Shown: piece after piece, positions 17,066-27,124 of the stretch
Layout: each line of letters starts with the position of its first letter
Position numbering within the stretch: the stretch's first letter is position 1
Notes under the pieces: model-generated
What the model saw: only the letters and a program-made list of their open reading frames with translations
Database searches by the model: none
Told to the model about the DNA's origin: nothing
Made by a program: the position numbers and the translations under genes
Assembly: GCF_020991125.1 (NCBI RefSeq)
Contig: NZ_CP087715.1
Location: 3,697,501 to 3,761,500 of the forward strand
Direction: 5' to 3'
DNA from: Microbulbifer celer
GTDB taxonomy: Bacteria > Pseudomonadota > Gammaproteobacteria > Pseudomonadales > Cellvibrionaceae
DNA: 64,000 nt

Positions 17066-19807
17066 TCAGTGGGCCTCATCCCAGTTGGCACCCTCTCCGA
17101 GGTCCGCGATCAATGGCACATCGAGGTCCGCCGCGGCCTGCATCAGTTCCGGTACTTTTTTCACGATCCTGTCGCGCTCGTCGGCGGGCACTTCCAGCAC
17201 CAGTTCATCGTGTACCTGCATGATCAGGCGGCTTTTCAGTGTCTCCTCCCGCAACCAGCGATCCACGGCGATCATCGCGCGCTTGATAATATCCGCCGCG
17301 GTGCCCTGCATCGGGGCGTTGATCGCGGTGCGCTCCGCGGCCTGGCGCTGCATGCCGTTGCGGGAGTTGATTTCCGGCAGGTACAGGCGGCGGCCGAACA
17401 GGGTTTCCACATAGCCTCTATCCGCCGCCGCTTTGCGGGTATTCTCCATATATTCCAGCACCCCGGGATAGCGCTCGAAGTAACGATCGATATAGGTCTG
17501 CGCATCTGCGCGCGGAATGCCCAGCTGTTTCGCCAGGCCGAAGGCGCTCATGCCGTAGATCAGACCGAAATTGATCGCCTTGGCGCGGCGGCGCTGTTCA
17601 TCACTGACCTCGTCCAGGGCAACCTCGAAAACTTCCGAGGCGGTTGCGCGGTGAATATCCTCACCGCGGGCAAACGCGTCCAGCAGGCCCCTGTCGCCAG
17701 ACAGGTGCGCCATGATGCGCAGCTCGATCTGGGAATAGTCCGCAGCCACGATCAGGCTGCCGCCGTTGATGCGCGGATCGGCGATAAACGCCTGGCGGAT
17801 GCGACGGCCCTCTTCGCTGCGGATAGGAATGTTCTGCAGGTTCGGATCGCTGGAAGACAGACGGCCGGTGGCCGCCACCGCCTGGTGGTAGGAGGTGTGT
17901 ATACGGCCGGTGGCTGGATCGATCATCTGCGGCAGCTTGTCGGTGTAGGTGTTTTTCAGCTTCGCCATACCGCGATATTGCATGATCAGCGCCGGCAGCT
18001 TGTGGGACAGCGCCAGTTCCTGCAGTACCGGCTCGGCAGTGGACGGTGCCCCCTTGGGGGTTTTCTTGATCACTGGAATTTCCAGCTTTTCGAACAGGAT
18101 GGCGCCGAGCTGCTTGGTGGAGCCGAGATTGAACTCCTCCCCCGCTTCCTCGAACGCCTGCTGTTCGAGGTCGCGCATCTTTTCTTCCAGCTCGCCGGAC
18201 TGCTTTTTCAGCATCGCCGCATCAATGTAGGTACCGTTGCGTTCGATATGCACCAGCACCGGCAACAGCGGCATCTCGATTTCATCCAGCACCTTCGCCA
18301 GCTCGCCCTCTTTGGCCAGGCGGCTACTCAGCTCCCGGTGCAGGCGCAGGGTGATGTCCGCATCTTCCGCCGCGTAGGGGCCCGCCTTGTCCAGTTCAAT
18401 CTGATTGAAGGTGAGCTGCTTGGCGCCCTTGCCGGCAATATCCTCGAACTTGACCGTGGATTCGCCCAGGTATTTCTGTGCGAGGCTGTCCATATCGTGA
18501 CGGCTGGCGGTGCTGTTCAACACATAGGATTCGAGCATGGTGTCGCGCTTGATACCGCGCAGTTCGATATCGTAATTGGCCAGGATGTGGCTGTCGTACT
18601 TGAGGTTCTGGCCGACCTTTTTGATCTTGTCGTCTTCAAGGATTTTTTTCAGTTTGACCAGCGCGCGATCGAAATCCACCTGTTCCGGTGCGCCCATATA
18701 GTCGTGGGCGAGCGGCAGGTAGGCGGCCTCACCGGCTTCCACCGCGAAGCTCACCCCAACCAGCTTGGCCTGCATATAGTTGAGGCTGGTGGTTTCGGTA
18801 TCAAACGCAAAGATATCGGCCGCCGCCAGCTTCTCCAGCCACGCGTCCAGGTCTTTTTCTTCGGTGATGATGCTGTAGTTGCGCTCGACCGACAGCGCTT
18901 CCGCCGCGGAACCCTCCTCACTGCCACCGAGTTCGTCCACCCAGCTGCGGAATTCCAGCGCGCTGAACAGCTCGCGTAGCCTGTCGCTGTCCGGCTCGCC
19001 ATTGGCCAGGGATTCTGGCTTCTGCTCCATGTCCACATCGGTCTTGATGGTGGCGAGCAGGTATGACATGTCCGCCGCCTCTTTGTGTTCGGCCATCTTC
19101 TTGGCCAATGTCTTGGAGCCACGGAAACCCAGCGGCGCGATCGCATCCAGGTTGGCGTAGATGTTTTTCAGGCTGCCGAGCCCCTGCAACAGGGCCAGCG
19201 CGGTTTTCTCACCCACGCCGGGCACTCCGGGAATATTGTCGGACTTGTCGCCCATCAGCGCGAGGAAGTCGATGATCAGCTCCGGGCCGACGCCGAACTT
19301 TTCCTTCACCCCATCCACATCCAGCTCAGTGTTGGACATGGTGTTCACCAGCGTCACCCCCGGGCGTACCAGCTGCGCCATGTCCTTGTCGCCGGTGGAA
19401 ATGATCACTTCCATCCCTTTGTCCGCGGCCTGTAGCGCCAGGGTGCCGATCACATCGTCCGCTTCCACGCCGTCGATCACCAGGCGCGGCAGGCCCATGG
19501 CATCGATGATGTCGTGGATCGGCTGAATCTGTGCGCGCAGGTCGTCCGGCATCGGCGGACGGTGAGACTTGTAGTCTTCAAACAGCTCGTCGCGGAAGGT
19601 TTTCCCCTTGGCATCAAAAACTACCACTACCGGGCTGTGCGGATGCTCTTTCAGGTGTTTGCGCAGCATGGAAATCACACCGCGCACGGCACCGGTGGGC
19701 TGGCCGGTGCTGGTCGCCAGGGGCGGCAGCGCGTGAAACGCGCGGTACAGGTAGGAAGAGCCGTCCACGAGGATTAGCGGCGCTGAATTCGAATTGTCGT
19801 TACTCAT
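17066..19807 (-). CDS. polA: DNA polymerase I
   Basis: 913 residues, full length. It fills gaps and removes RNA primers in replication and repair. The 5'-3' exonuclease is at about 1-270 ([20 protein letters not shown] at the start, [18 protein letters not shown] later). The 3'-5' exonuclease begins at about 310, with its DxE in [10 protein letters not shown] retained, so proofreading should be active. The polymerase domain is about 530-913 with motif [17 protein letters not shown], motif [17 protein letters not shown] and motif [12 protein letters not shown]. The start has a weak ribosome site. Confidence 0.98.
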   Translation of the reverse strand: MSNDNSNSAPLILVDGSSYLYRAFHALPPLATSTGQPTGAVRGVISMLRKHLKEHPHSPVVVVFDAKGKTFRDELFEDYKSHRPPMPDDLRAQIQPIHDIIDAMGLPRLVIDGVEADDVIGTLALQAADKGMEVIISTGDKDMAQLVRPGVTLVNTMSNTELDVDGVKEKFGVGPELIIDFLALMGDKSDNIPGVPGVGEKTALALLQGLGSLKNIYANLDAIAPLGFRGSKTLAKKMAEHKEAADMSYLLATIKTDVDMEQKPESLANGEPDSDRLRELFSALEFRSWVDELGGSEEGSAAEALSVERNYSIITEEKDLDAWLEKLAAADIFAFDTETTSLNYMQAKLVGVSFAVEAGEAAYLPLAHDYMGAPEQVDFDRALVKLKKILEDDKIKKVGQNLKYDSHILANYDIELRGIKRDTMLESYVLNSTASRHDMDSLAQKYLGESTVKFEDIAGKGAKQLTFNQIELDKAGPYAAEDADITLRLHRELSSRLAKEGELAKVLDEIEMPLLPVLVHIERNGTYIDAAMLKKQSGELEEKMRDLEQQAFEEAGEEFNLGSTKQLGAILFEKLEIPVIKKTPKGAPSTAEPVLQELALSHKLPALIMQYRGMAKLKNTYTDKLPQMIDPATGRIHTSYHQAVAATGRLSSSDPNLQNIPIRSEEGRRIRQAFIADPRINGGSLIVAADYSQIELRIMAHLSGDRGLLDAFARGEDIHRATASEVFEVALDEVSDEQRRRAKAINFGLIYGMSAFGLAKQLGIPRADAQTYIDRYFERYPGVLEYMENTRKAAADRGYVETLFGRRLYLPEINSRNGMQRQAAERTAINAPMQGTAADIIKRAMIAVDRWLREETLKSRLIMQVHDELVLEVPADERDRIVKKVPELMQAAADLDVPLIADLGEGANWDEAH

Positions 19808-20038
19808 ATAAGTCCGAGGTGCAATGTTTGCGGGAAACAGTCATTCGCAAGTAATGATTTGAAGGTTCTGCAGGGCGACAGGATAACCGTGTTGTGAAGT
19901 TTTCGCTCGCCTCCGCCCACCGCTGGATTCACTCCGCCGTCGCGGCGCCGCCGGTCACCGCACTGTCACCACCACCCGCTCAGGGTCTTCTAGGCTTTGG
20001 ATATCGGATGAAAATTGGACTGTTCCAGAGGCTGTACC

Positions 20039-20500
20039 ATGTACTCCCGCTTTCTCTTCACCGCACTCCTCACCACCTTTTTGACCGGCACCCTCTCTGC
20101 CAGCTGCCTGGCGAATACACAGCTTCACAGTAGCAAAGCCCAGAGTGACTTCCCCACCCGGGCCATGGAGCATATTGAAGTCATCGGCTATCCCATGCGC
20201 CCGGTAATTGATCACGGGTTCTCCCCCGCAGTGGCTACTTCCCAGACCAGAGAGGCGCATCGACGCGAATTATTGCGCGATATGCTGGTAAACCTGTTGC
20301 AACAGATGGAGGCATTCCGAGAGACGCGGGAAAGCCACAGCGAAGAGACGCTGGCACAGGAAGCGGCACCGCTGACGCCACTACCCGCTGATAACGAGGT
20401 GGAGGTTGCCCCTGCGGACAGCATTGAGGTGAAGCCGGTTGGCGACGCCGAGGGCGAGGAGGCCGTGGTGGAAGGGGTCGTGGAGACCGAGCCGAGCTGA
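20039..20500 (+). CDS. Small exported protein of unknown function
   Basis: 153 residues from the ATG preceded by AGAGG. The signal peptide is MYSRFLFTALLTTFLTGTLS with cleavage near SCLA. The middle (about 45-100) is helical with RREL and LLQQMEAF, and the C-terminal third is highly acidic (Glu, Val, Pro, Ala). It is divergent from polA and convergent with znuA. No homologous family is recognised; the 22-residue window around VIGYPMRPVIDHG may be the conserved part. Confidence 0.7.
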   Translation: MYSRFLFTALLTTFLTGTLSASCLANTQLHSSKAQSDFPTRAMEHIEVIGYPMRPVIDHGFSPAVATSQTREAHRRELLRDMLVNLLQQMEAFRETRESHSEETLAQEAAPLTPLPADNEVEVAPADSIEVKPVGDAEGEEAVVEGVVETEPS

Positions 20501-20541
20501 ACCTGCTCCGCTCGGGCCACACCATCACTGGAGTAGAGTTT

Positions 20542-21495
20542 TTATCTGGCCTGACTCTCCGGGATCGATCTGTCCACTATCTGACCCAGGCACTGGCGTG
20601 CGTCGGATAGCAGTTTTTCCATCAATTGCCGGTACCCGGCATCCTCGGGCAGATTGCGACCGAGCGGGTCGAGGGCGCGGTAACCGAGGCCCAGGTGCGC
20701 GGCAGTCTGACGGTCACGATCATTGGCGGGTACTTCTCCAAACAGACAGCCTCTGTTGCCTTCCCTGTCACCATTCCCCCCGGTGCCGTTGCGCCCCTGA
20801 TCGAGCATGGTACGCGCACCGTGCTGATGGTTGTCGCTGCCGCTGAGGCTTTCCGCTTTTATGCCGGCGGGCCCGAAAAACTGACTGTATGCCAGGTGCG
20901 TGGTCACCACCGGGACATCTTTGTATCCCCACAGCGCGCGATCCTGCACTTTCTGCAGGTTGGCCATGGCGCGAGAGAAATCCCGGGCCCGCTGCCGGTA
21001 ATCGTCTGTATGGATAGGATCCAGTGCCGCGAGGCGGTTGGCGATATGTGCCGCCATCCGTGCCGCATTGCGCGGGCGCAACCACAGGTGCGGATCCCCC
21101 TGGTCGGCGCCTTCCAGCTCATACCCCTCTGCATTCAGCAGGGTGAGCTGTTTCTCTTCTGGTAGCAGCGCCATTTGCCGCGCCATCACCGACTCCACCG
21201 CCGGGCCCATCCATACCAGCAGCGATGCCCTCTCCATCGCGGCCCGGTCGGCCACCCGGGGGGCGTACTGGTGTGGATCGCCACTGCTGATCAGGGTGTG
21301 GATATTGCTATCGGGTCCCGCCACTTCGCGCGCGAGCATCGCCAGGGGGGCGATACTCACCACGATCCGCGGCGCTTGTGCACGGCTTTTATCTTCTACT
21401 GTGTCAGTGTGTTCTTCTCCACAACCGGCCACTAACCAGGTCAATACGCCGGCCGCCAGGATGACACGAAGAGTTTGTAGGAGACTGCTGGGCAT
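20542..21495 (-). CDS. znuA: Zinc ABC transporter substrate-binding lipoprotein
   Basis: 317 residues. A lipobox LVAGC places Cys25 at the mature N-terminus. Cluster A-I metal ligands fit at H75 (GDPHQYAP), H136 (GDPHLWLRP), H200 (VTTHLAYSQFF) and D276 (LDPLG). It delivers Zn2+ to ZnuB. The usual His-rich loop is nearly absent. Residues about 232-249 are an odd Gly/Asn/Arg-rich run where a helix is expected, although the frame stays open. It is divergent from znuCB across 219 bases that hold a likely Zur site. Confidence 0.92.
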   Translation of the reverse strand: MPSSLLQTLRVILAAGVLTWLVAGCGEEHTDTVEDKSRAQAPRIVVSIAPLAMLAREVAGPDSNIHTLISSGDPHQYAPRVADRAAMERASLLVWMGPAVESVMARQMALLPEEKQLTLLNAEGYELEGADQGDPHLWLRPRNAARMAAHIANRLAALDPIHTDDYRQRARDFSRAMANLQKVQDRALWGYKDVPVVTTHLAYSQFFGPAGIKAESLSGSDNHQHGARTMLDQGRNGTGGNGDREGNRGCLFGEVPANDRDRQTAAHLGLGYRALDPLGRNLPEDAGYRQLMEKLLSDARQCLGQIVDRSIPESQAR

Positions 21496-21633
21496 GAAGA
21501 GCTGACCTTAACTGCGGGTTGTTCCTGAGGCTGTGCCTGAAATAGTAGAACCGGACGGGAAAGCTGGCACCGAATTGCCGGTCACCGGCAAACAGGCCCA
21601 GCGGCGTTCTACCCTCAGGCGGTACAAAAGGGA

Positions 21634-21648
21634 TGCGATATAATCACA
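21634..21648 (+). promoter_or_regulatory. Zur-like dyad over the znuC -10 box
   Basis: TGCGATATAATCACA is a near-perfect 15-base dyad of the TGnnATAnnATnnCA form seen in Zur operators. It contains a perfect TATAAT. No convincing -35 is visible. Zinc repression of znuCB is the inferred role, and the site may serve znuA too. Confidence 0.5.
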
Positions 21649-21714
21649 CCCGGCTTACACTCGCCAGCCATTCATTCGCGTACCATCGCTGAAACTGCTA
21701 CACGGGAGCTTCCC

Positions 21715-22521
21715 CTGACTGACGCCGCGCCGCTTATCCGCGCCCAGAACCTGGGTCTAGAAATTGCCGGTCGACAACTGCTGCGGGATATTTCCCTGGC
21801 GCTGCAGCCGGCAGAAATCGTGACTGTCATCGGCCCCAATGGCGCCGGTAAAACCACGCTATTGCGCCTGTTGCTGGGGCTCACCAAACCCAGCAGCGGC
21901 AGCGTGCAACGCCGTCCGGGACTGCGACTGGGCTATATGCCGCAGCGCTTACAGATTGACGCCACCATGCCGATGACCGTCGGGCGTTTCCTCACTCTGG
22001 GGATCAACGGCGTGGATGTGCCCTCAGCGCTGGCGCAGGTCGGTGCGCCGCAACTGGCGCAGGCGCGACTGGCCGATCTCTCCGGCGGCGAAATGCAGCG
22101 GGTGCTACTGGCACGCGCCGCTGCGCGCAAGCCACAGCTGCTGGTGCTGGACGAACCGACCCAGGGCGTAGACCTCGGTGGCCAGAGTGAGGTGTACCAG
22201 TTGATCGCGCAGCTGCGGGATGAACTGCAGTGCGGCGTGTTGCTGGTGTCCCACGATCTGCATCTGGTGATGGCCGCTACCGACCGCGTCCTATGCGTCA
22301 ACCAGCACATCTGTTGTCACGGCCATCCGGAACAGGTCAGCCGCGACCCGGTGTATCTGGAGATGTTCGGCGACAAGCTCGCCCTGTACACCCATCAGCA
22401 CAACCATCACCACGACATCAGCGGCGAGGTGGTAGACGAGTGTTGCGATCAGGACCACGCCCACGCAGTGACGCCACCACCCTCACGCAACCCAAAATCT
22501 GACAGCGACCCGGCCCCGTGA
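21715..22521 (+). CDS. znuC: Zinc ABC transporter ATP-binding protein, likely CTG start
   Basis: The ATPase of the Zn2+ importer. Walker A GPNGAGKTT is at about residues 40-48, the signature LSGGEMQRV and Walker B LLVLDEPTQ follow, and the H-loop is SHDLH. The C-terminus is rich in His and Cys (HQHNHHHD, ECCDQDHAHA), probably a zinc sensor or buffer. The reading frame upstream of the Walker A has no ATG, GTG or TTG that keeps the domain whole. A CTG at 21715 has GGGAG six bases before it and gives 268 residues, the normal size. It overlaps znuB by four bases. Confidence 0.9.
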   Translation: MTDAAPLIRAQNLGLEIAGRQLLRDISLALQPAEIVTVIGPNGAGKTTLLRLLLGLTKPSSGSVQRRPGLRLGYMPQRLQIDATMPMTVGRFLTLGINGVDVPSALAQVGAPQLAQARLADLSGGEMQRVLLARAAARKPQLLVLDEPTQGVDLGGQSEVYQLIAQLRDELQCGVLLVSHDLHLVMAATDRVLCVNQHICCHGHPEQVSRDPVYLEMFGDKLALYTHQHNHHHDISGEVVDECCDQDHAHAVTPPPSRNPKSDSDPAP

Positions 22522-23339
22522 ACGATCTCTCCCAACTGCTGCAAAGTTCCTTCCTCTGGTACGCCCTGGCCGCCGGGCTGCTGGTGGCGGTGGTCAGTGG
22601 ACCACTGGGGTGTTTTGCCGTGTGGCGCCGAATGGCCTACTTCGGCGATACCCTCGCCCACTCCGCTCTGCTCGGGGTAACTCTGGGTTTTGTACTGCAT
22701 ATCCAGCCCACCCTAGCGGTAGGCGCCAGCAGCTGCGTGTTAGCGCTGCTTTTGGTCTATCTACAGCGGCGCCAGCACCTGTCGGTGGATACCCTGCTGG
22801 GCATTCTCTCCCATTCGATGCTCGCGCTGGGGATCGTGACGGTCAGCCTGCTGGATATCAATGTGGACCTGCTGTCCCTGTTACTGGGCGACCTGCTGGC
22901 GGTTTCCACTCAGGACCTGTATTTGATGCTGGCCGCCGCCGGGGTGATCGCGCTACTGCTGCTGGTGCTGTGGCCCAAGCTGCTGGCATTTACCCTGCAC
23001 GAGGAACTGGCCGCGGTGGAAGGTGTGCCGGTGGAAAAAATCCGCCTGGCGCTGATGCTGATGCTGGCGCTGTTGATCGCCATTGCAATGAAAGTGGTGG
23101 GGGTACTGTTGATCACTGCCCTGCTGATCATTCCCGCCGCTACCGCCCGACGGCTCACCACCACGCCGGAACAAATGGCGCTGAGAGCTTCTGCCATCGG
23201 TTGTGTATCGGTGTTGTTGGGGCTTGCCGCTTCGGTGCTGTGGGACAGTCCCGCCGGGCCTTCCATTGTGCTCGCCGCCGGTACCCTGTTCCTGATCGGG
23301 CAGTTCAGGCGCCCAGCCGATCAGGCTGGCGCCGGCTGA
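22518..23339 (+). CDS. znuB: Zinc ABC transporter permease
   Basis: 273 residues of the ABC-3 permease family, with about eight membrane helices and the conserved GPLGCFAVWRRMAYFGDTLA block (coupling region) near residue 30, and LLITALLIIPAATARR around 200. The GTG start overlaps the znuC stop (GTGA), indicating translational coupling. It imports zinc with ZnuA and ZnuC. Confidence 0.95.
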   Translation: MNDLSQLLQSSFLWYALAAGLLVAVVSGPLGCFAVWRRMAYFGDTLAHSALLGVTLGFVLHIQPTLAVGASSCVLALLLVYLQRRQHLSVDTLLGILSHSMLALGIVTVSLLDINVDLLSLLLGDLLAVSTQDLYLMLAAAGVIALLLLVLWPKLLAFTLHEELAAVEGVPVEKIRLALMLMLALLIAIAMKVVGVLLITALLIIPAATARRLTTTPEQMALRASAIGCVSVLLGLAASVLWDSPAGPSIVLAAGTLFLIGQFRRPADQAGAG

Positions 23340-23380
23340 ACTGGCACCAACTGAATTGATGCGGGTCAGGATAACGCGGG

Positions 23381-24199
23381 TTAGAAGGGATATTTCAGCA
23401 GGGTCATGTGGAACAGGTTTACCCCCCAGTGGGTAAACACACAGGCCCAGAAGCTGCCGCGCAGCGTCCACACCAGCGCGTAACCAAGCCCGGCTATTCC
23501 GACCAGCGCCAAGAGCGCGGGGGACGCGGCCCATCCAGTGTGCAGGGTGGTGAATAGTGCGGCGACGGCAACCGCCACAATCCATTTCCACATTTTCCAT
23601 TGCGACAACCCGGTTTCCAGCCCACGCTGTAGTACCCAGCGGAAAAAACCCTCCTCGGCAATACACACTACCGCCAGATTGATCAGTGCAGCCAGGGCAA
23701 TGGTCGCGGTGAGCTTGACCGAAACCCCCAACAGAAAAGCACCGGCAATCACCGGAACCGCAATCGCGATCGCCATTACCGGCAGATCCGCCCGCTTGAG
23801 CGGTTGCGGACGCATCAACATGAACAACACCAGCGTCAGCGCGATCACCGCTTTCGCCGGACGGAAACTCGCGTAGATCTGATTCCCCACGTCATCGCTG
23901 TAGGGCGCCAGCAACGCTATATGATCATTCCCGGGAATAACGCCACTGTTCACCACCAGCATTAGCAGCCCCGCGATCACAAAACTCAGGGCTTTTTTCC
24001 AGCCCCGCGCATTCTCTATCGCGACCAACGCCAGCCAGATCACCGGTGCAAACAGGCCTGTCCAGCCAAAGGGCATCGCCAGCGCACACAGTGCGGCGGC
24101 GGGCAGCCAGACCATTTTGCTATTGAAAGGGTTGGCACCGCGGATCACGGGCGCGCCCTGTTCGATACTGACAGAAAACATAGAAAATCCATTTTCCAT
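23381..24199 (-). CDS. CPBP family intramembrane protease
   Basis: 272 residues with about eight hydrophobic segments. CPBP/Abi motifs are present: EEGFFRWVLQ (EExxxR) near residue 186, FTTLHTG near 222 and FTHWGVN near 257, giving the Glu and His ligands of Rce1-like glutamate proteases. The role may be prenyl-type or other membrane-protein processing; the substrate is unknown. The ATG at 24199 lacks a clear ribosome site and a second ATG at 24181 is possible. It is convergent with znuB. Confidence 0.85.
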   Translation of the reverse strand: MENGFSMFSVSIEQGAPVIRGANPFNSKMVWLPAAALCALAMPFGWTGLFAPVIWLALVAIENARGWKKALSFVIAGLLMLVVNSGVIPGNDHIALLAPYSDDVGNQIYASFRPAKAVIALTLVLFMLMRPQPLKRADLPVMAIAIAVPVIAGAFLLGVSVKLTATIALAALINLAVVCIAEEGFFRWVLQRGLETGLSQWKMWKWIVAVAVAALFTTLHTGWAASPALLALVGIAGLGYALVWTLRGSFWACVFTHWGVNLFHMTLLKYPF

Positions 24200-24342
24200 T
24201 TTATGTGGGACATTGAGGGAGTCAGATCATATCGAGGGAAAGCGCGCCATTCAGTGACGAATTACCGGGTAAAGTGCGACCTGCCTACAAATTTTCCCTG
24301 TCCTGCACGCAAATCGCGATCGCCAATGCCAGCAGTTAAGTG

Positions 24343-25023
24343 TCAGCCGTTAAAGGTTGCTCGCATGGAGCGGTAGGTGAGCTTCATCTTTGCCGGGTCC
24401 AATGGCGCCTTGAAGAAGCCGTGATAGTGCCCCCGCGGGTTGATCAAAACCACTTGCGAGCCATGGTCCACCGTGTAGTCTCCATCCTCCAGAGGCACTT
24501 TGTTGAAGGGAACATTCAGCTGGTTGGCGAAACGCTTCAGGTTGAGGAATTCACCGGTGACTCCGTAGAAGTCCGGATTGAAGTAACGTACGTAGTCGCG
24601 CAGGTTTTCCGGTTTGTCTCTTTTGGGATCGACCGATACCAGAAGCACATCGGTGTCCTTGCGGGTATCTTCATCAAGCGTCTGATAGAAATTATTCAGC
24701 GTAGCCAGTGTTGTAGGACAGACATCGGGACAGTGGGTGAAACCGAAAAATACCAGTGTCCAACGGCCTGCGAGATCGGCTGTGCTGTACTGGTCACCAC
24801 TGTCGGTGATCAGCTGAAAATCGTCGAGAATCCGTGGACGCTCCAGTTTGATCGCACCGTTGGCTCTCAGCTCAGCATCACTGATTACCCGCGGCATACC
24901 CATCTTGTTAATAAAGCCCGCCAGTACGGCCACCATAAACAGCACCAGCACACCAATGGTCAGATAGATTCCGCGCTTTTGTTCCGGTGTGTGTTTGACA
25001 GTGTGATAATCGTTGGCTTCCAT
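24343..25023 (-). CDS. SCO1/SenC copper chaperone for cytochrome oxidase
   Basis: 226 residues from the ATG at 25023. One N-terminal membrane helix (about 19-38) anchors a thioredoxin-like domain. The CPDVC copper motif is in GFTHCPDVCPTT and the third ligand His in TVDHGSQVVLINP. It delivers copper to the CuA site of subunit II. It is the last gene of the cox assembly cluster, two bases after ctaB. Confidence 0.95.
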   Translation of the reverse strand: MEANDYHTVKHTPEQKRGIYLTIGVLVLFMVAVLAGFINKMGMPRVISDAELRANGAIKLERPRILDDFQLITDSGDQYSTADLAGRWTLVFFGFTHCPDVCPTTLATLNNFYQTLDEDTRKDTDVLLVSVDPKRDKPENLRDYVRYFNPDFYGVTGEFLNLKRFANQLNVPFNKVPLEDGDYTVDHGSQVVLINPRGHYHGFFKAPLDPAKMKLTYRSMRATFNG

Positions 25024-25025
25024 GA

Positions 25026-25934
25026 TCAGGCTCCACTGGTGGGTAGTGCGATCAGGTAATGATCCAGCAGCATGATGCAAAACAGGGCCATCAGGTAAAC
25101 GATGGAGTACTTAAATGTTTCCATACCCGCCGCGGGGTTTCTATCCCGCAACATTTCTATTGCCCAATAAACAAAGCCGAGGCCCAGCACCACAGCGCCG
25201 AGCAGGTACAACCAGCCCAGCATGGCGGTAGCAAAAGGCAGTAGACTGACGGCAAACAGGATAAAGGTATACAGCAGGATATGAACCTTGGTGTACTGCA
25301 CGCCGTGGGTGATGGGCAGCATGGGAATTTCCGCCTTGGCGTAATCGTCGCGGCGATGTACTGCCAGGGCCCAGAAGTGTGGTGGCGTCCAGGCGAAAAT
25401 GATCAGCGCCAACAGCAGACCATGGCCGTGCAGGTCTCCGGTGACGGCGGTCCAACCCAATAGTGGCGGCGCTGCGCCAGCGAGGCCGCCAATCACAATA
25501 TTCTGCGGCGTGGCACGCTTCAAAAACATGGTGTAGACGACGGCGTACCCGAGCAGCGAAAACAGGGTCAGCCAGGCAGTCAGCGCATTGATGAACGCGA
25601 GCAGAATACCCATGCCGGTAACGCCCAAGACCAGGGAAAACAGTACGGCTTTATGGGGCTCAACACGACCGCGGGCAATCGGGCGATTGGTGGTGCGGGC
25701 CATCTTGATGTCGATATGGCGATCGACCAGGTGGTTGACGGTGGCGGCGGAACCGGCGCAAAGCGCAATACCGATATTACCGAGCAACAGTGTGTCGAGC
25801 GGCACCATGCCCGGTACGGCAAGGAGCATGCCGATGACCGAGGTGAGAATCATCAACATCACCACCCGCGGCTTGGTGAGTTCGTAATAATCGCGCCATC
25901 CGGCACGCTGCACACTGACTACCTGAACACTCAT
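25026..25934 (-). CDS. ctaB: Protoheme IX farnesyltransferase (heme O synthase)
   Basis: 302 residues from the ATG at 25934, which has GAGGTGG upstream; a longer GTG start three codons earlier is less likely. A UbiA-family membrane prenyltransferase with about eight helices. Substrate motifs are NHLVDRHIDIKMARTTNRP near residue 70 and a second Asp/Arg-rich loop HRRDDYAKAEIPMLP near 190. It makes heme O, the precursor for CtaA. Confidence 0.96.
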   Translation of the reverse strand: MSVQVVSVQRAGWRDYYELTKPRVVMLMILTSVIGMLLAVPGMVPLDTLLLGNIGIALCAGSAATVNHLVDRHIDIKMARTTNRPIARGRVEPHKAVLFSLVLGVTGMGILLAFINALTAWLTLFSLLGYAVVYTMFLKRATPQNIVIGGLAGAAPPLLGWTAVTGDLHGHGLLLALIIFAWTPPHFWALAVHRRDDYAKAEIPMLPITHGVQYTKVHILLYTFILFAVSLLPFATAMLGWLYLLGAVVLGLGFVYWAIEMLRDRNPAAGMETFKYSIVYLMALFCIMLLDHYLIALPTSGA

Positions 25935-26040
25935 GGTCACCACCTCGTTATCTTTATTATGTTTGGCCGAATTCCTTCCGGTCCATTTGGATTTCCGTTT
26001 TCCGGGTGCACAGCCTTTGCATCAGCGACAACTCCGCTTG

Positions 26041-27090
26041 TTAACTGTTCCCTATCGCTGGCTGCACGGTGTTTATCCGGTAACAGAACGTCAGCAAGCT
26101 TAATAATAAAAGCGCTGCGCCGGCGTTGTGCGCCACCGCGATCGAGAGCGGCAAAGACATCACTACATTCGCAATTCCCAATGCCACTTGCAAGCACAAC
26201 ACTGCCAGCAGCCCCTGGGCCCAACGGGGCGATCCGGCGCGCCAGGCGAGAAAGGCGACTAGGCTCACCAGAACCGCAACGATTATTGCGCCAATCCGAT
26301 GTGTCACGTGGATTGCAGTGCGCGCCTCACCTTCAAGCGCACCGCCGAGATAATTCGGGCCGATCTGTTGCGCAATATTGAAGCCTTCAGAAAAATCGGC
26401 GCTGGGGAACCACTGCCCATGGCAGGTTGGAAAATCCGGACACGCCAGTGCCGCGTAGTTCGAGCTGGTCCAGCCGCCCAATGCGATCTGCAGGCCGACG
26501 GCGACCACCGCCGCAATGGCCAGAGGGCGCAATCGCTGTAGGGCGGTAAATTCATGCGGCGGAATAACGCGTTTGCGGTATCGCAATCGCTCCGCGAGCA
26601 TCCATAGTACCGCGAGTGTCGCCATGCCCCCCAACAGATGGGCGGTGACTACTTGCGGCCAGAGTTTCAGGGTGACTGTCCACATACCGAATGCGGCCTG
26701 CATTACGATCAACCCCAGCAGGATGTGACTCTGGATGAATCCACGGTGCCCGCGGCGTCGCCAGAACATATAGGTGAGGCCTGCCACCAGCAACAGGAGC
26801 ATACCGGCAAAATAGCGGTGCACCATTTCCGGCCAGGTTTTATCGGTTTCTACCGGAGTCAGGGGAAAGGCTTTATTCGCAGCCTCGATCTCATGAGACT
26901 CCGTTGGCCACAGCAGGTGGCCGTAGCAACCGGGCCAATCCGGGCAACCGAGGCCAGCATGAGACAGGCGGGTGAATGCCCCCAGTACAACCACAACCAT
27001 TGCCAATGCAGTACCGATCAGCGCAAGGCGAAAGCGCCAGTCTTTTTTATAGTTTTTTCTCAGTTGGGTAATATCGGATTCCACATCCAT
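26041..27090 (-). CDS. ctaA: Heme A synthase
   Basis: 349 residues, COX15/CtaA family, eight membrane helices. Conserved loop LSHAGLGCPDWPGCYGHLLW near residue 43, the Glu/His pair EMVHRYFAG near 88, a second Cys-containing loop ACPDFPTCHG near 217, and His residues in AHLLGG, HVTHRIGA and AHNAGAALL that bind heme. It oxidises heme O to heme A for the aa3-type oxidase next door. Confidence 0.96.
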   Translation of the reverse strand: MDVESDITQLRKNYKKDWRFRLALIGTALAMVVVVLGAFTRLSHAGLGCPDWPGCYGHLLWPTESHEIEAANKAFPLTPVETDKTWPEMVHRYFAGMLLLLVAGLTYMFWRRRGHRGFIQSHILLGLIVMQAAFGMWTVTLKLWPQVVTAHLLGGMATLAVLWMLAERLRYRKRVIPPHEFTALQRLRPLAIAAVVAVGLQIALGGWTSSNYAALACPDFPTCHGQWFPSADFSEGFNIAQQIGPNYLGGALEGEARTAIHVTHRIGAIIVAVLVSLVAFLAWRAGSPRWAQGLLAVLCLQVALGIANVVMSLPLSIAVAHNAGAALLLLSLLTFCYRINTVQPAIGNS

Positions 27091-27124
27091 CAGCGCGTGC
27101 TCCTGTTTTTCTGGTACTACTTTT

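Noticed and set aside
17069..18979. 636-codon plus-strand frame opposite polA
   Set aside because: Antisense shadow caused by GC-rich codon structure; polA is intact on the other strand.
20622..20819. Frameshift in znuA suggested by an alternative frame over the G-rich run
   Set aside because: The alternative frames give no better ZnuA match, and the main frame stays open with good flanks.
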